Positions 47,561 to 58,541 of a stretch of DNA of 64,000 bases are shown one piece after another. The notes below the pieces were generated by a model that was not told the origin of the DNA, made no database searches, and worked only from the letters and a program-made list of their open reading frames with translations. Made by a program: the position numbers and the translations under genes. Origin of the DNA: Diadema setosum (taxonomy: Eukaryota; Echinodermata; Echinoidea; Diadematoida; Diadematidae); contig NC_092705.1 of assembly GCF_964275005.1 (NCBI RefSeq), positions 17,978,885-18,042,884 on the forward strand. Direction: 5' to 3'. Each line of letters starts with the position of its first letter. The stretch's first letter is position 1.

Positions 47561-48005
47561 TTGTATTATCGTTGGTGTATCATTGTTTGAATAGATCTGC
47601 CCCACAGAATAACATTTCTCTGTTTCATCAGTACACTCCCTCAAGATCACTCTGTTCTTGTAATACTGGCCTCCTCATAGTTCCCAAAACAAAACAAAAA
47701 AAAAAACATGTTGGGTGACAGGTCTTTTATTCACACAGGATCCTCTCTCTGGAATAAGCTTCTTTTACACATTCCCACTATCTCCTTAGAGGATTCTTTT
47801 AAGACAGCACTGAGAACACACCAATTTTATTTAGTATGATTAGTCAATGATTCAATTTCTGAATTCTTTCTTTCTTTCCTCTATTCCTTTCTCTTTTTTA
47901 TGCTGCGAGATATTTTATGCTGCGTGAGAGATATTTCAAGCCCATTGAGGACTGAGACAGAGTGGTAAAGGGCATTATTGATACCCATTATTTCATAATT
48001 ATTAT
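47560..48005 (+). pseudogene. 5'-truncated LINE fragment: end of an RT ORF and 3' UTR
   Basis: Two overlapping frames, shifted at an A run near 47695, read SLFHQYTPSRSLCSCNTGLL and then GDRSFIHTGSSLWNKLLLHI, FKTALRTHQF and a stop near 47835. This matches the extreme C-terminus of L2/CR1/RTE-type RT proteins (YTPxRxLRSS, GxRSFxxxxPxLWNxLP, FKxxLKTHLF). A 3' UTR follows to about 48005 with GGGCATTATTGATACCCATTATT. Only the 3' end was inserted, as is usual for LINEs. Confidence 0.65.
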
Positions 48006-48368
48006 CACCACCCTTTTGTACAAACTACGATGCATTCTCCCAACTGATGTTTCTTGCTAATTTTGATCAAAATCCAGATACTAGTTTTCAATGAGAAGAT
48101 AAAAGAGACCCAGTAGGTCTGGTGCTACGTTCACCTTCTACACATTTTCTTGGACTTTTTCCCAAGAAGAACATATATCAAACTTTGGGGACTTAAGGGA
48201 TCCTCCAGGGAGAATTGAGTCCATTTGTATATTCTATCACAGTGGCAGAAATAACTGTCAAATTTGTAAAAAAAAAAAATCTAAAAATGTGTTTTCTAAA
48301 ACAGACCAGACCAGACCAGGCATCGTTTCTAAAACAGACGTTCGTTTCTAAAACAGACCAGACATCGT

Positions 48369-48575
48369 TCGCCTGAGACCCGGCCATGCTTCAATGTGAA
48401 AACAGACCTCCCCCCAAAGCTCAAAGCCCGTCGCTACGAACTTGAATCCGCCGCGTACAAGCTCAGAAAGGATCACGGAAAGTCTACACGAATCCGCTTG
48501 GTAGGAACCCTAATTATCCTGGAGTCACGCGATAAGGGCCAGAAAACAGCGCCATGGGACCATTACATTGAATAA
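48369..48575 (+). pseudogene. Possible ORF1 remnant of LINE-E
   Basis: An open frame reads VKTDLPPKLKARRYELESAA, then LRKDHGKSTRIRLVGTLIIL, and ends WDHYIE before a stop. The basic, strand-helix pattern with RIRLVG is reminiscent of the C-terminal part of LINE ORF1 proteins, and it sits upstream of LINE-E ORF2 on the same strand. The similarity is weak and no N-terminal part was identified. Confidence 0.35.
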
Positions 48576-50077
48576 GTGGTGAGAGATTTTCATTTCTGAT
48601 TAGTTGTCAAATTCACATCTAGTCTGAGTCTATTATGTGATATCATAGCTATTCTTCGCAGCACTTTGCTTGTTACATCAATCCAACGCCATTTTTTTTT
48701 TTTTTTGCTTTTGTGTGTAATTCAGACTAGATTTTAGATTTAAATTATACAAGTTATAAATGTCACACTTCAAGTGAACTGAACAACAGGACAACTGCAT
48801 CCGTTTGATATTATAGGTAATTTACATTGAAAGTTGCTGAAATGTAAAGTAGGCACAGTTATTTATTTGATTCATTCTCCTAAAATAGCAGCATATAACA
48901 CATGATATTTGCTGTAGTTGTTGCTTAAATAAATGTAACAGCATAATATTCTGATGTAGGTGGATTGAACCTCCGTTGTTGTTGTTTTTTTAAAGCTCAG
49001 TCATTACCCGTTAAGGCCATGGTTTTGTGCCATTCATATCGTGTTGGTAGCATTCCTTATTTCATTTTGTGAATCCCTGTGCCGTACAAATTTTGAGTTT
49101 GTACCTGGAGTTTTACCTCGTACACAGGGTGACGATATGACAATGTTCCACTCCCTCTATTCTTTAGTGATAGCAATTTACTTTATAATGTATGAATCCT
49201 CCTCATTGGTAAATGACCGGGTATCATTTCTCGCACCTGTTATACGATATATATGTAATTGTTATGCGCCGTAATCAAATTTCATGTATTCACGTTAAGC
49301 CCAAGTCACCCGAGCAACCTACCTTCCTTTTCATCATCATTCCATTACATAACAATGATTGTAAACAAACACTGATATTACTCATGCATACTGAGTATTT
49401 GTTGATAGTGTACTTTGCTATTCGTGCATTGCGTGGTAGTCATGGAGATGAAATTCCCTACACTTTTTCAATCCGTTGTGTTGATGCCCCGATAGTTCAT
49501 CATAATGGATAGTCTTCCAATGCAGTCACTGTCAAACGATGATTTTGTAGAAGCAGTTCTTGAAGGTAATTATACTACGTCTCACAAAACAAATAAGGTG
49601 TATTTTCAGTCTGATGTTATTCATTGTTTACATGAGCAAATGCCCGACTTACATTTAATATAATTGTGACGAAAATGATGCAGCTGTACCTCATATAACC
49701 ACTGAATATGTTTTACCACAACAACTGGTACACCGCGAAACTTTTACTTCACGAAATAGTTTTTCTGTAATGCATCATAATGTGAGAAGTTTAAGTAAAA
49801 ATTTTGATCAATTAAAATTACTTTTAAATCTTTCATAAGTTACTTTTTCAGTTATTGGTCTTTGCGAAACTTGGTTGTACGATCCGCTTCATTCGCTTGT
49901 ATGTATTGAAGGTTACACTCTAGTTTCAAAGGATAGAACACGTAAGCATGGTGGTGGTGTGGCCTTGTTTGTTAAAGATGATGTCAAGTTTAATGTTATG
50001 GAAATATTTTGCCAAGTTTCTGATATGATTGAATGTGTCTTTATAGCAATTGTTGTACCAAATGCGAAAAACCTTAT

Positions 50078-52602
50078 GGGCAATTCCGCAGTTAGTAACG
50101 TTACATTTTAGGGACATTCTCATGATTTAGATTAGACTCATTTCTCTATCTGTGGATGTGAAGTCTCATTAATGTCACCAGAGATCATTCTAGTGTAGAC
50201 CTAGAACAGAGCAAAGAATGAAGTCATTTCATGAATTATTTTAGAAGAAAGGTCTGCTTCTAATGCCGGTTAGTAACGTTACAAAAAAAGGACATAAAAA
50301 ATTGATGAGCATCTTTGAACAAAAAGTTTGCTAAAACTAGTATAGCTTGAAATATATCAACACTTATTTTTCATTTCTAGCTGTAAGGGCAATATCTACC
50401 CCAAATATCCTTTCTCATTGTAACTTTGTTTGAAAATTAAGTACAAAAATCATGGTTAGTAACGTTACGGTTAGTAACGTTACGGTGTGTCCAGTGATCA
50501 CAGAATTGTGTGTTAACTCAAATCATTACATGTTTCCTCATGAGAATGCAAAGTTAAAGCTAAGAAACATCAGATAAGACATGAAACTCTTATTTCAATC
50601 ATCAAACTCATGCAGTATAGTACCATTGTACTTGTACATGTTAAAAAAGACTAGAAAAAAAGTTTGCTTAAATTACAAACTAAAAAAAAAGTACCACTTT
50701 TAAAGACTAGGTCAAGTGATATCCACAGTTTCATAACTTTGCCAATCACTGTTCATCATGACTCACAGTAATTCACAAAAGCAGCCTGTTTTATTGAGCA
50801 AAACAGTTAATGTGTTCCTTATCAAGAGTACCTTTAATAAAGGGGGAAGAAATCAAAGAGCAAAAACTAATGTACCGGTATGTAGTATGTACAGTGTATG
50901 GCCCATTGTGGTGTGCATAGTCATTGCACAATAGGAATCCAGCATAATGCAATGTTTTATATTATTGTGAAAGTAGTTTAAGTCATTTAACTCAAATAAT
51001 ACAGTGTATTAGTTGAATTCATGTTTATTCAAGTCTAGAGACATATTTTTTTTCTTCTTTTAGACCAGTTTGAATGTCTAATCTCTGCATTGTTCTGAAA
51101 ACAAAAGTCTGTTCGCTGTACCTGAAGCGTAATTAACCCCAACAAACCATTGTATGATAATTTCAAATTGGGACAGAAAATTTGAAGTGATGGCCTCAAT
51201 TGTTTTTAACACTACTTTCCACACAAAATGCTCTGCTGGCCCACAGATTCCATCAATTGCCCCTTCCAATTTCTGGAAAGTGGTTAAAAAAAAAAAAATT
51301 GCTCAATGTGCACCTTGTGAGCCTTCTGTAGTGATGCGAATGCTGCAGATCCCCCCCCCCCCCCCCCAACATTTCCGGCCACGATTCCGCAGTGCGCAAA
51401 GATTTTGCCGCATCGTTTCATGACTTTTTTTCATTGAAGTCTCCCGCATATTTTGAGACCAAATTTGCTTGGTCCGGGTACACCGTTCTGCAGTTAATGT
51501 TTTGCATAAATGCATGTCCACCTGAAAACAGCTCAAATTCATGATATCGTGTGTTAATTTGATAATAATTAGATTGTTTCAACCTTTGACCAGTGAAATT
51601 AATCAATTGTAATGTAGATAAGCTTGAAAAAGTGCCTGCAACAAATTTTGGCACAAAAGAAAATAGAAAACAAAAGGTAAAAAAAAACATTAAAATACAT
51701 ACGAAATTAACAAAACAATAAAAAACAAAAGCAACTGACCTTGATTTTGCTATTTTTTTGCAAGAAAACTGTTTGATATGTCTTGAGGAACTCTTACACA
51801 AAAATTTAGCAATCCTTCAGTCTTTTTTATGGAGTTATAGGTGAAAATATGATTTCATGCGTAAATTTGCATATTTAATTTACTAAAAAAAAAAGCCAAT
51901 ATCTTTTTACTGTATGACCACGTAATCTTGTAGTTGACATCTGGCTCTATCATCAGGCAAAATTTTGCCAGACCAGGACCTGTCCATTGGAGTCTTATTC
52001 ACTTATTTCATGGTTAGTAACATTACGATACACACAGGCTGTGGTTAGTAACGTTACGTGGTTAGTAACGTTACACATTTTGACTGCCGTTATTTCTAAC
52101 TTCTATAATGATTAGTAATATTTATTTTTATATTTCAATTAGTCATTGGACACAGCAGGAAAAATTGAAATATTATCATTCATAGACACTTTATACTCTC
52201 TGGAGGTAAATAATTTCACTTTTTGGTTAGTAACGTTACATGACTGTCCAATGGTTGGGGAAATGCACACATGTTTGCATTTCGAAGACATGTAAGTTGA
52301 TTTTACTTAATCTATCCATGAAAGCACTGTATTGCCTCTATGAATTCAATATTTGTGGCTAGAAAATGGCATTTAACTTGATTAGCTATCTTCTTTGCCA
52401 TTATGGAGATTTTGCTGATGAAATTCAATCTGAAAGATTACTTGTTCAAAATTGGTGAATTCAATACCTAAAACTATCAAGATACCCTGAAAATAGTTTT
52501 TCCTGAATTATCAATGTGTTCTTTCTGAAGTCAAACACAAAAATCAAGGAAAAAAACAAATTGAAATTTTATGGTCATGTCCCTCTAACTGCGGAATTGC
52601 CC
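50078..52602. mobile_element. 2.5 kb element with GTTAGTAACGTTAC arrays, inserted in LINE-E
   Basis: Perfect 18 bp termini (GGGCAATTCCGCAGTTAG) are flanked by TTAT at 50074-50077 and 52603-52606. Removing the insert and one TTAT restores the LINE-E frame (NAKNLIVGEIYRPPN). GTTAGTAACGTTAC occurs at 50091, 50269, 50455, 50470, 52044, 52061 and 52226, with one variant at 52013. All are in the same orientation and clustered toward both ends, which would suit transposase-binding subterminal repeats. No transposase frame is present. A 4 bp target duplication fits few superfamilies; assignment is open. Confidence 0.85.
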
Positions 52603-54861
52603 TTATAGTTGGCGAAATTTACAGGCCACCAAATAGTAATTTTAAAGATTTTGTTGGTGTATTGCAAACTATACTTAACTCTCCCTCTCTCATGAACAAG
52701 CATTGTTATATTGATGGAAGACTTTAATATTAATCTATTTCATTATAATGAAAAGCCCCAGTGTCAGGAATTTTTAGATACAATGATGTACAATTCATTT
52801 ATACCTTGTATCACGAAACCAACAAGGGTTTCTGGTACAACTTCGTCACTAATTGACAACATATTTACAAATTTATCTCACGTTGCCAATCAAGGAATCA
52901 TTGTTTCTGATATATCAGATCACTTCCCTATATTTGTGACGTTACATAATATTTTTGAAAAAGGTAAAACAAATTATAATAAAAAAGGATTTTGAGTAAT
53001 GTCACAACAACGTATAGAAAGTTTTAAAATGAGTCTTGATCATACCGACTGGTCTGTTGTTTATAATACAAATGACGCTGATATAGCTTTTGATATATAT
53101 TCAATGAAATTGTTTTGCATTTATAGGATGCTCATTTCCCAGTTTCTTCGATCAAATTGAATTACAAAAAAATCCCAGGAAGTCCTTGGATCACCAAATC
53201 AATTTTGAGATCTATTAATCGTAAAAAATAACTTATTTTATAGATATAAGTCTAGTGGCACAGAAGAAGCAAAACGCAAATACTCAGCTTACCGAAATAC
53301 TTTGACTTCTGTGCTACGTAAAGCTAAATAAGATTATTTTTCTGCACAATTTCAAATCCATAAAAATGATATCAAGTCTACTTGGAAAGTTATAAATGAT
53401 GTACTAAAAAAGAATGATGGAAAGAAACTGGGAATTGATAAAATAATACAAAATGGAACGATAACTGATGACTCCCGTGGTATTGCTGAAGCATTCAACA
53501 CGTATTTTGTAAATATTGGGTCAAATTTGGCCAGAAATATTCCACTAACGGAAAAAACATTTCTTTCATTTCTTGTGAATCCCAATCCTAGTTCTATATT
53601 TTTCACACCCGTAGATGCATTGGATGTTATTGATATTGTAAATAATTTTAAAGCTAAACAAAGCTCAGGCTATGACGGTATTTCAATGTTTCTTCTTAAA
53701 CAAATTATTTATGAAGTAGCCGCACCTTTGACCCATGTATTTAATTTGTCTTTAATGACTGGTGTTTTTCCTAGTAAAATGAAAGTTGCCAAGATTATTC
53801 CTGTTTTTAAGAAGGGCAGACAGGACGACCTGGGCAATTATAGACCTATATCTCTTTTATCATCATTCTACAAAGTACTTGAAAAAGTTGTCTACTCCCG
53901 AACTATCAAGTTTTTAAATGATCATGATATCTTAGTAGACACTCAATTTGGTTTTCGCAAAAAAAAACATTCGACTACTCACGCCGTTTTGTTGTTAATA
54001 GATAAAGTTGTTCAAGCTATCGAAGCTAAATCTCACACTGTTGGGAGTTTTTCTGGACCACTCCAAGGCGTTTGACACAATTGATCATGAAATATTACTG
54101 TACAAACTGTCTCATTACGGAATTCGTGGCAGCACCTTGGAGTGGTTCAGAGATTACCTCACAAATCGATCACAATTTGTACACATTAATGATTCTGATT
54201 CAAGCACAGCAAATATAACATGTGGTGTTCCACAAGGCTCCCTTTTGGGACCACTTCTTTTTATTGTGTACATAAATGATTTGCCCAGGTCGTCCACACT
54301 CCTTTCTTTCTTCTTGTTTGCGGACGATTAAAGTCTTTTTTTTGACGCACAAAAATCCTACTGAGTTACTTGATATGCTTAACTCTGAGTTGAATCACAT
54401 TTAAATGATTGGATTCAAAGTAACAAATTATCCCTAAATCTACACAAAACTATTTTTATGGTGTTTAGTAATACAATCACTTGTTTACCTGGCTCAATTT
54501 CAATCAAAGGAGTACACTTACAACAGACAAATTCAGTTAAATTTCTTGGCCTTTTAATTGATTGTAAATTATCTTGGCAGGAACAAACAAATCATTTATG
54601 TAAGTTACTATCAAGAAATTTGGGTGTTATACAAAAGCTTAAGCATGTTTTCCCCATATATTACGTACCTTATATTCGACTTTGTTATTGCCGTATCTTC
54701 ATTATAGCATACTGGCCTGGGGGAATTGTTCCAAAATACGCCTGGAGTCTATCTTCAGAATACAAAAGCGAGCTATAAGAATTATCAACTGTACCAATTA
54801 TTTAGCACCGATAAGCCCACTGTTCAAAAGTAATAACCTCTTTAAAATTTTTGATATATAT

Positions 54862-55219
54862 TCTTTTTTTTTTCTTTTTTTTTTCCTTTTTTACGGGGGG
54901 TGGAATGTATACCCATTTGCCAAAATATTTTAAGCTTGTTTGAAGAAAAAAAATCCATCTGGTGTACACGCTTAATTCAAATTGTATTATTTCCTTTCTT
55001 TTATGTTCAACAACTCCCTGATGTGCTTCCTTAAGTTGGTTGGAGAGGCCCATGGGTCATAGTGATTTTGATTGCTTTTTTCCAACCCGGCTCGTTCGGG
55101 AAGCTCAACAGGGAAAGCCTGACACTTTGTTTTCATGTGTTTTGACTGTTTATTCTGTTTCTCTGTTATCACTTGTATTGTTTTGCAAATGCCGAATAAA
55201 TAATAATAATAATAATAAT
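54862..55219 (+). mobile_element. LINE 3' end or SINE with (TAA)n tail, inserted in LINE-E
   Basis: Between the RT C-terminal fragments FKIFDIYS and LGCMYQLTKDE there is about 360 bp that begins with T-rich sequence and ends GCCGAATAAATAATAATAAT. Such TAA-repeat tails are typical of L2/CR1-type retroelements and the SINEs that use them. The central part has GGCTCGTTCGGGAAGCTCAA. No coding frame is recognised. Confidence 0.6.
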
Positions 55220-56035
55220 TACTCCCTTGGGATGTATGTACCAGTTAACTAAAGACGAATTACCTTATGCTTTCACTCCCATGTTTGTAAAAAATAAAGT
55301 TATACATTCCTACCCTACAAGACAGGAAAATTCATTTTTTTCCCCAGTGAGAACTGCATTTGCTCTTAAAACAATAGTACATACAGGTCCGACATTCTGG
55401 AATAGCCCTGACTCTGACATCACTGAATCGTTGTCACTGAATTGTTTTAAACGTAAACTAAAAAAATCCCTTGTGCAGGCTTACATCTAATAATACAACA
55501 TGCAATTTTATTCAAACTCCCTCTTCTTTATTAGATTCGTTGTTTATTATATGTATTCTAGGTTTGCTTTTCGTTCTTTTTACCAAGTCATTTATGTCAA
55601 GGCTATTCCTGAATTAATGAATCATTATGTATCATGTGCATTTTTGCGCATTCCTACAGTTACGTAACTACAGCTTCTGTATGTTGCTCAGGTGACAAGG
55701 AGTCTTGTAAGCGCAATACAGGTGGCTACTTTGTATTTCGCTATGCTCTCGTATATTCTATTTCTTTCTCTTGCTCTTTTTGCTCTTTTCTTTTACGTCC
55801 CTTTCCTTCCTTTCATAGTTTTCGTTACTAGGTTGTTTAAGAAGACCAACACTTTAATCTATACAGGGACCTATACATTACAAGCTTTGCTTTTTAGTAG
55901 GTCCCCACATTTCATGTTTGTTAAATTGTCTTCTCTTGTATTCTTTGTAATTAAGATGCTGTGTTCAATCTTATGTTCAATCGATCGTATCATGTTATTT
56001 ATGTTTTGAGATGTGGAACAATAAAATCAAAATAG

Positions 56036-56408
56036 GATTAATATGTGAAAACTAGCCCTGACTGTGCTTCCGGCCACAACAAGACCACCCCTGGATTCTG
56101 GTATAAACAAATTTTGGAACATGTCAAAAAAAAAAAAAGGTTCCAGCATATCTCTGTGAAGCTTTACAAATAGATAATGAATATGAAAAAAACATCAAAC
56201 ATGGTAAAAACTATTCTAGTACACTTGTATTAGCAAAGAATGTGAATGTTAATGAAGGTGAACTTGTCCTTTAAGCTGCACAAACTTACCTCTAATTTTC
56301 ATAAAATAAATTTATTTTGAAGTAATTCATATGTAAGATTAAGCAAGTTATACAACTGCACGCCCAATTCACATGCGAGTTTGCACTATGATTACATCAT
56401 TGCAGTAC
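56036..56408. other. Intronic sequence with a solo MITE end
   Basis: GTTAATGAAGGTGAACTTGTCC at 56248-56270 followed by TTAA is the right end of the same family as the element at 56413-56816, without a left partner. Confidence 0.6.
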
Positions 56409-56412
56409 TTAA

Positions 56413-56816
56413 AGGACAAGTTCACCTTCATTAACATAAGGATTGAGAGAATGTAGCAATATTAGTAGAACACATCATTGAAAGTTTGAAGAAAATCGGA
56501 AAATCCGTTCAAAAGTTATGAATTTTTGAAGTTTTTGTGCAGTCACCGCTGGATGAGAAGACTACAAGAGTGTATGACGTCACATGCATTCAACAATACA
56601 AGGAAAATATAAAGAGAATTTCACAAAATTTCATCTTTTGAAAAAAGTACACATTCCCATGACTCGTTACTGACATATGTTATGGGTAATATTATTCCCA
56701 TTGCCTTTAGAAAGAGACAAGTCAAGTGCTCTTTTATTATGCGAAAAAAGTGAAAATATGTTGAATATATTGCTGCATTCTCTCAATCCTTATGTTAATG
56801 AAGGTGAACTTGTCCT
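56413..56816. mobile_element. 404 bp foldback MITE, TTAA target
   Basis: TTAA at 56409-56412 and 56817-56820 flank ~51 bp nearly perfect inverted ends beginning AGGACAAGTTCACCTTCATT and continuing through AACATAAGGATTGAGAGAATG. The centre has no reading frame. A solo end of this family lies 140 bp to the left. Confidence 0.88.
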
Positions 56817-56820
56817 TTAA

Positions 56821-57207
56821 TGAAAGGTTTCTTATTAATAAATTGGCATGTGCTGGTTATCTGGCTAAAGTTGGAGTTGGGCCTGGAATGACATGCTCAA
56901 TTTTTGTGGATCAGTCAATGGCTCCTTTTTTGTAACATTTCTAAAAAACTATGACAAGCTTATCTTGGGTTTCAACATCTTTCCTTTACCTCTTTTCCAT
57001 CGGGGGGGGGGGGGGGGGGGGTCTTCAATTATAAACGTTTAATCATAAGGCTATTGTAAAGTGACAGTACAGACACATTCAAATACTAGTAAATGGACAC
57101 AACACTAATTTTGATATGCATAAGATCCAGGTCTACTGTTCCAACACTCCATTAACCACACCTTATGGAACAAATGTCAAATATTAATTGTCACTGCAAT
57201 CATTTAA
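56821..57207. other. Intronic sequence, poly-G tract
   Basis: A G run lies at 57003-57020. Nothing else recognised. Confidence 0.5.
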
Positions 57208-57210
57208 TTA

Positions 57211-58082
57211 GGGAGTTCACGGTTGCGATTTGCGATGTGCAAAATAAAGGTCAAATGAGAATGTTTGTGTATTTGCCATTGACTTTCAAATGAAAAGAAT
57301 CCTCAGGCAAAGGAGGATTTGGAATGTTAAAGGTAGGGAATCCCATTTGCATGCCTTAAATGAAGAGTTGTATAACTACAGTGGTATGTTGAAGAGAGTA
57401 TCATTTTAGAAACTCCCATAAAGTATTAAAAGTGGAAGGTAACATTTAGTACATTTTTATTGACCGTTAGATTTTGAATTGAATTTTTTTCGGGGCTCAC
57501 CGTAAATTCCAGTACATTGCTAGGCTACCTTTGCAGACCCATGCACTGCATGTGTGTCCATCATGTATATTTTGTGAAGAAAGTTCATCAAAACTTACAA
57601 ACATTTCAATATACATTCTTGCCACACACTCTATATGTTATTACATCAGCTCTTATACTTTTAGATTTGTGTTTATAGATAAAAAAATACAGAAGACTGC
57701 GACAAAAAGGCTTAAGTGTGGCTGACACACAGAACTACTGAGTAGTTGAGTTTTGTGAATTATTCAAATTGTAGATAACTGTTGACTTCCAGATTTCTCA
57801 GCAGTGGCCTAAACAAGTCCCCTGAGGTTCATATTTAATGTTTTGCTGCATTTTGGGAGGTCTGTAAAAGGTATCCCCTACCTTTAAGTTGTGTGTTTCA
57901 CAGAACGCACAGGTGAAAGTGATTCATCAATAATGTTTAACAAAAGCTGCACACACATATCATTGACATTGATTACAAAGGTGGCATGCTTCAACAAAAA
58001 ATGCTCTGTCACAGGTCCTTTCCATGTTTCATAAGTCTGTGGTGTAGGGGTCAAATGAGACATGCGCTAACCATGAACTCCC
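57211..58082. mobile_element. Harbinger-like MITE with TTA target, holding a TTAA MITE
   Basis: GGGAGTTCACGGTT at the left and its inverted match (GGGAGTTCATGGTT) at the right are flanked by TTA at 57208-57210 and 58083-58085. GGG-starting termini with a TTA duplication are typical of PIF/Harbinger elements. Without its nested insert it is about 315 bp. Confidence 0.75.
57331..57883. mobile_element. 553 bp TTAA MITE nested in the Harbinger-like MITE
   Basis: TTAA at 57327-57330 and 57884-57887 flank ends starting AGGTAGGGAATCCC and, inverted, AGGTAGGGGATACC. No transposase frame. Confidence 0.75.
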
Positions 58083-58198
58083 TTATTGCCAGAGTTGCAA
58101 AAAGAGGAGAATACCTGCATAACTTACCTGTACAAAAAGATTTCATACAAAATTAGAAAACAGTGTATCTGCATATTAGACTATAAAGCATGCCTCAC

Positions 58199-58353
58199 CC
58201 TGTCTTCTGGCACACTGGTCTGTGCCTCGCCAACATTGTCATTGCTAGTACTGGGTGTATCAGAGGAATCCTGGGGAGGAGGTTGAGAGGATGTGGATGA
58301 TGCCTCAGGTAAATAGGATGACATTGAGTTGATTCCTGGGGAAGAGGTTGTCT
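58199..58353 (-). CDS. UBAC2-like protein, penultimate exon (Ser/Pro-rich linker)
   Basis: The minus-strand exon has a strong acceptor (T run then GTAG at 58354-58357) and a donor AGG-GTGAGG. It enters in phase 1 and leaves in phase 0, 155 bases. The peptide is TTSSPGINSMSSYLPEASS, then Gln/Pro/Ser/Asp-rich sequence, ending AQTSVPEDR. It looks like a disordered linker. Joined to the next exon it gives PEDR then IKQLVDMGF, where UBA domains commonly begin with an acidic turn before the first helix. In vertebrate UBAC2 a variable linker occupies the same place. The exon alone would not be identifiable. Confidence 0.65.
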
Positions 58354-58500
58354 CTACAAAAAAAAAAAAGCAAGTAAGCAAGCTTTAAATTCCACATATT
58401 TTTACAACATACTTGCAAATGTCACCTGCACATCTTCAGGCAACCTTATACTACATCATCTACAATTACAATTGTACAGTCGATTAAAAAGAAATAATAC

Positions 58501-58541
<41 letters not shown>

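Larger units (their letters stand above)
49505..55490 (+). pseudogene. LINE-E ORF2: CR1-like endonuclease and RT, heavily broken
   Basis: The frame begins MDSLPMQSLSNDDFV at 49505 and shows HHNVRSLSKNFDQ, IGLCETWLYD and KHGGGVALFV of the endonuclease. A 2.5 kb element then intervenes (50078-52602). The endonuclease resumes with VGEIYRPPNSNFKDF, DFNINLFHYN and SDISDHFPIF. RT motifs are [59 protein letters not shown] and FADD (54318-54329, followed by TAA). A second insertion lies at about 54862-55219. The C-terminus ends near 55490. At least six frameshifts or stops are visible. The start resembles that of LINE-D ORF2, so the two are related lineages. Confidence 0.85.
48300..56035 (+). mobile_element. 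LINE-E: degenerate CR1-like LINE in the UBA gene intron
   Basis: It spans the possible ORF1 remnant, ORF2 and a 3' UTR ending around ACAATAAAATCAAAAT near 56030. It lies in antisense orientation to the host gene, as most intronic LINEs do. Two later insertions sit inside. The 5' boundary is approximate. Confidence 0.65.
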
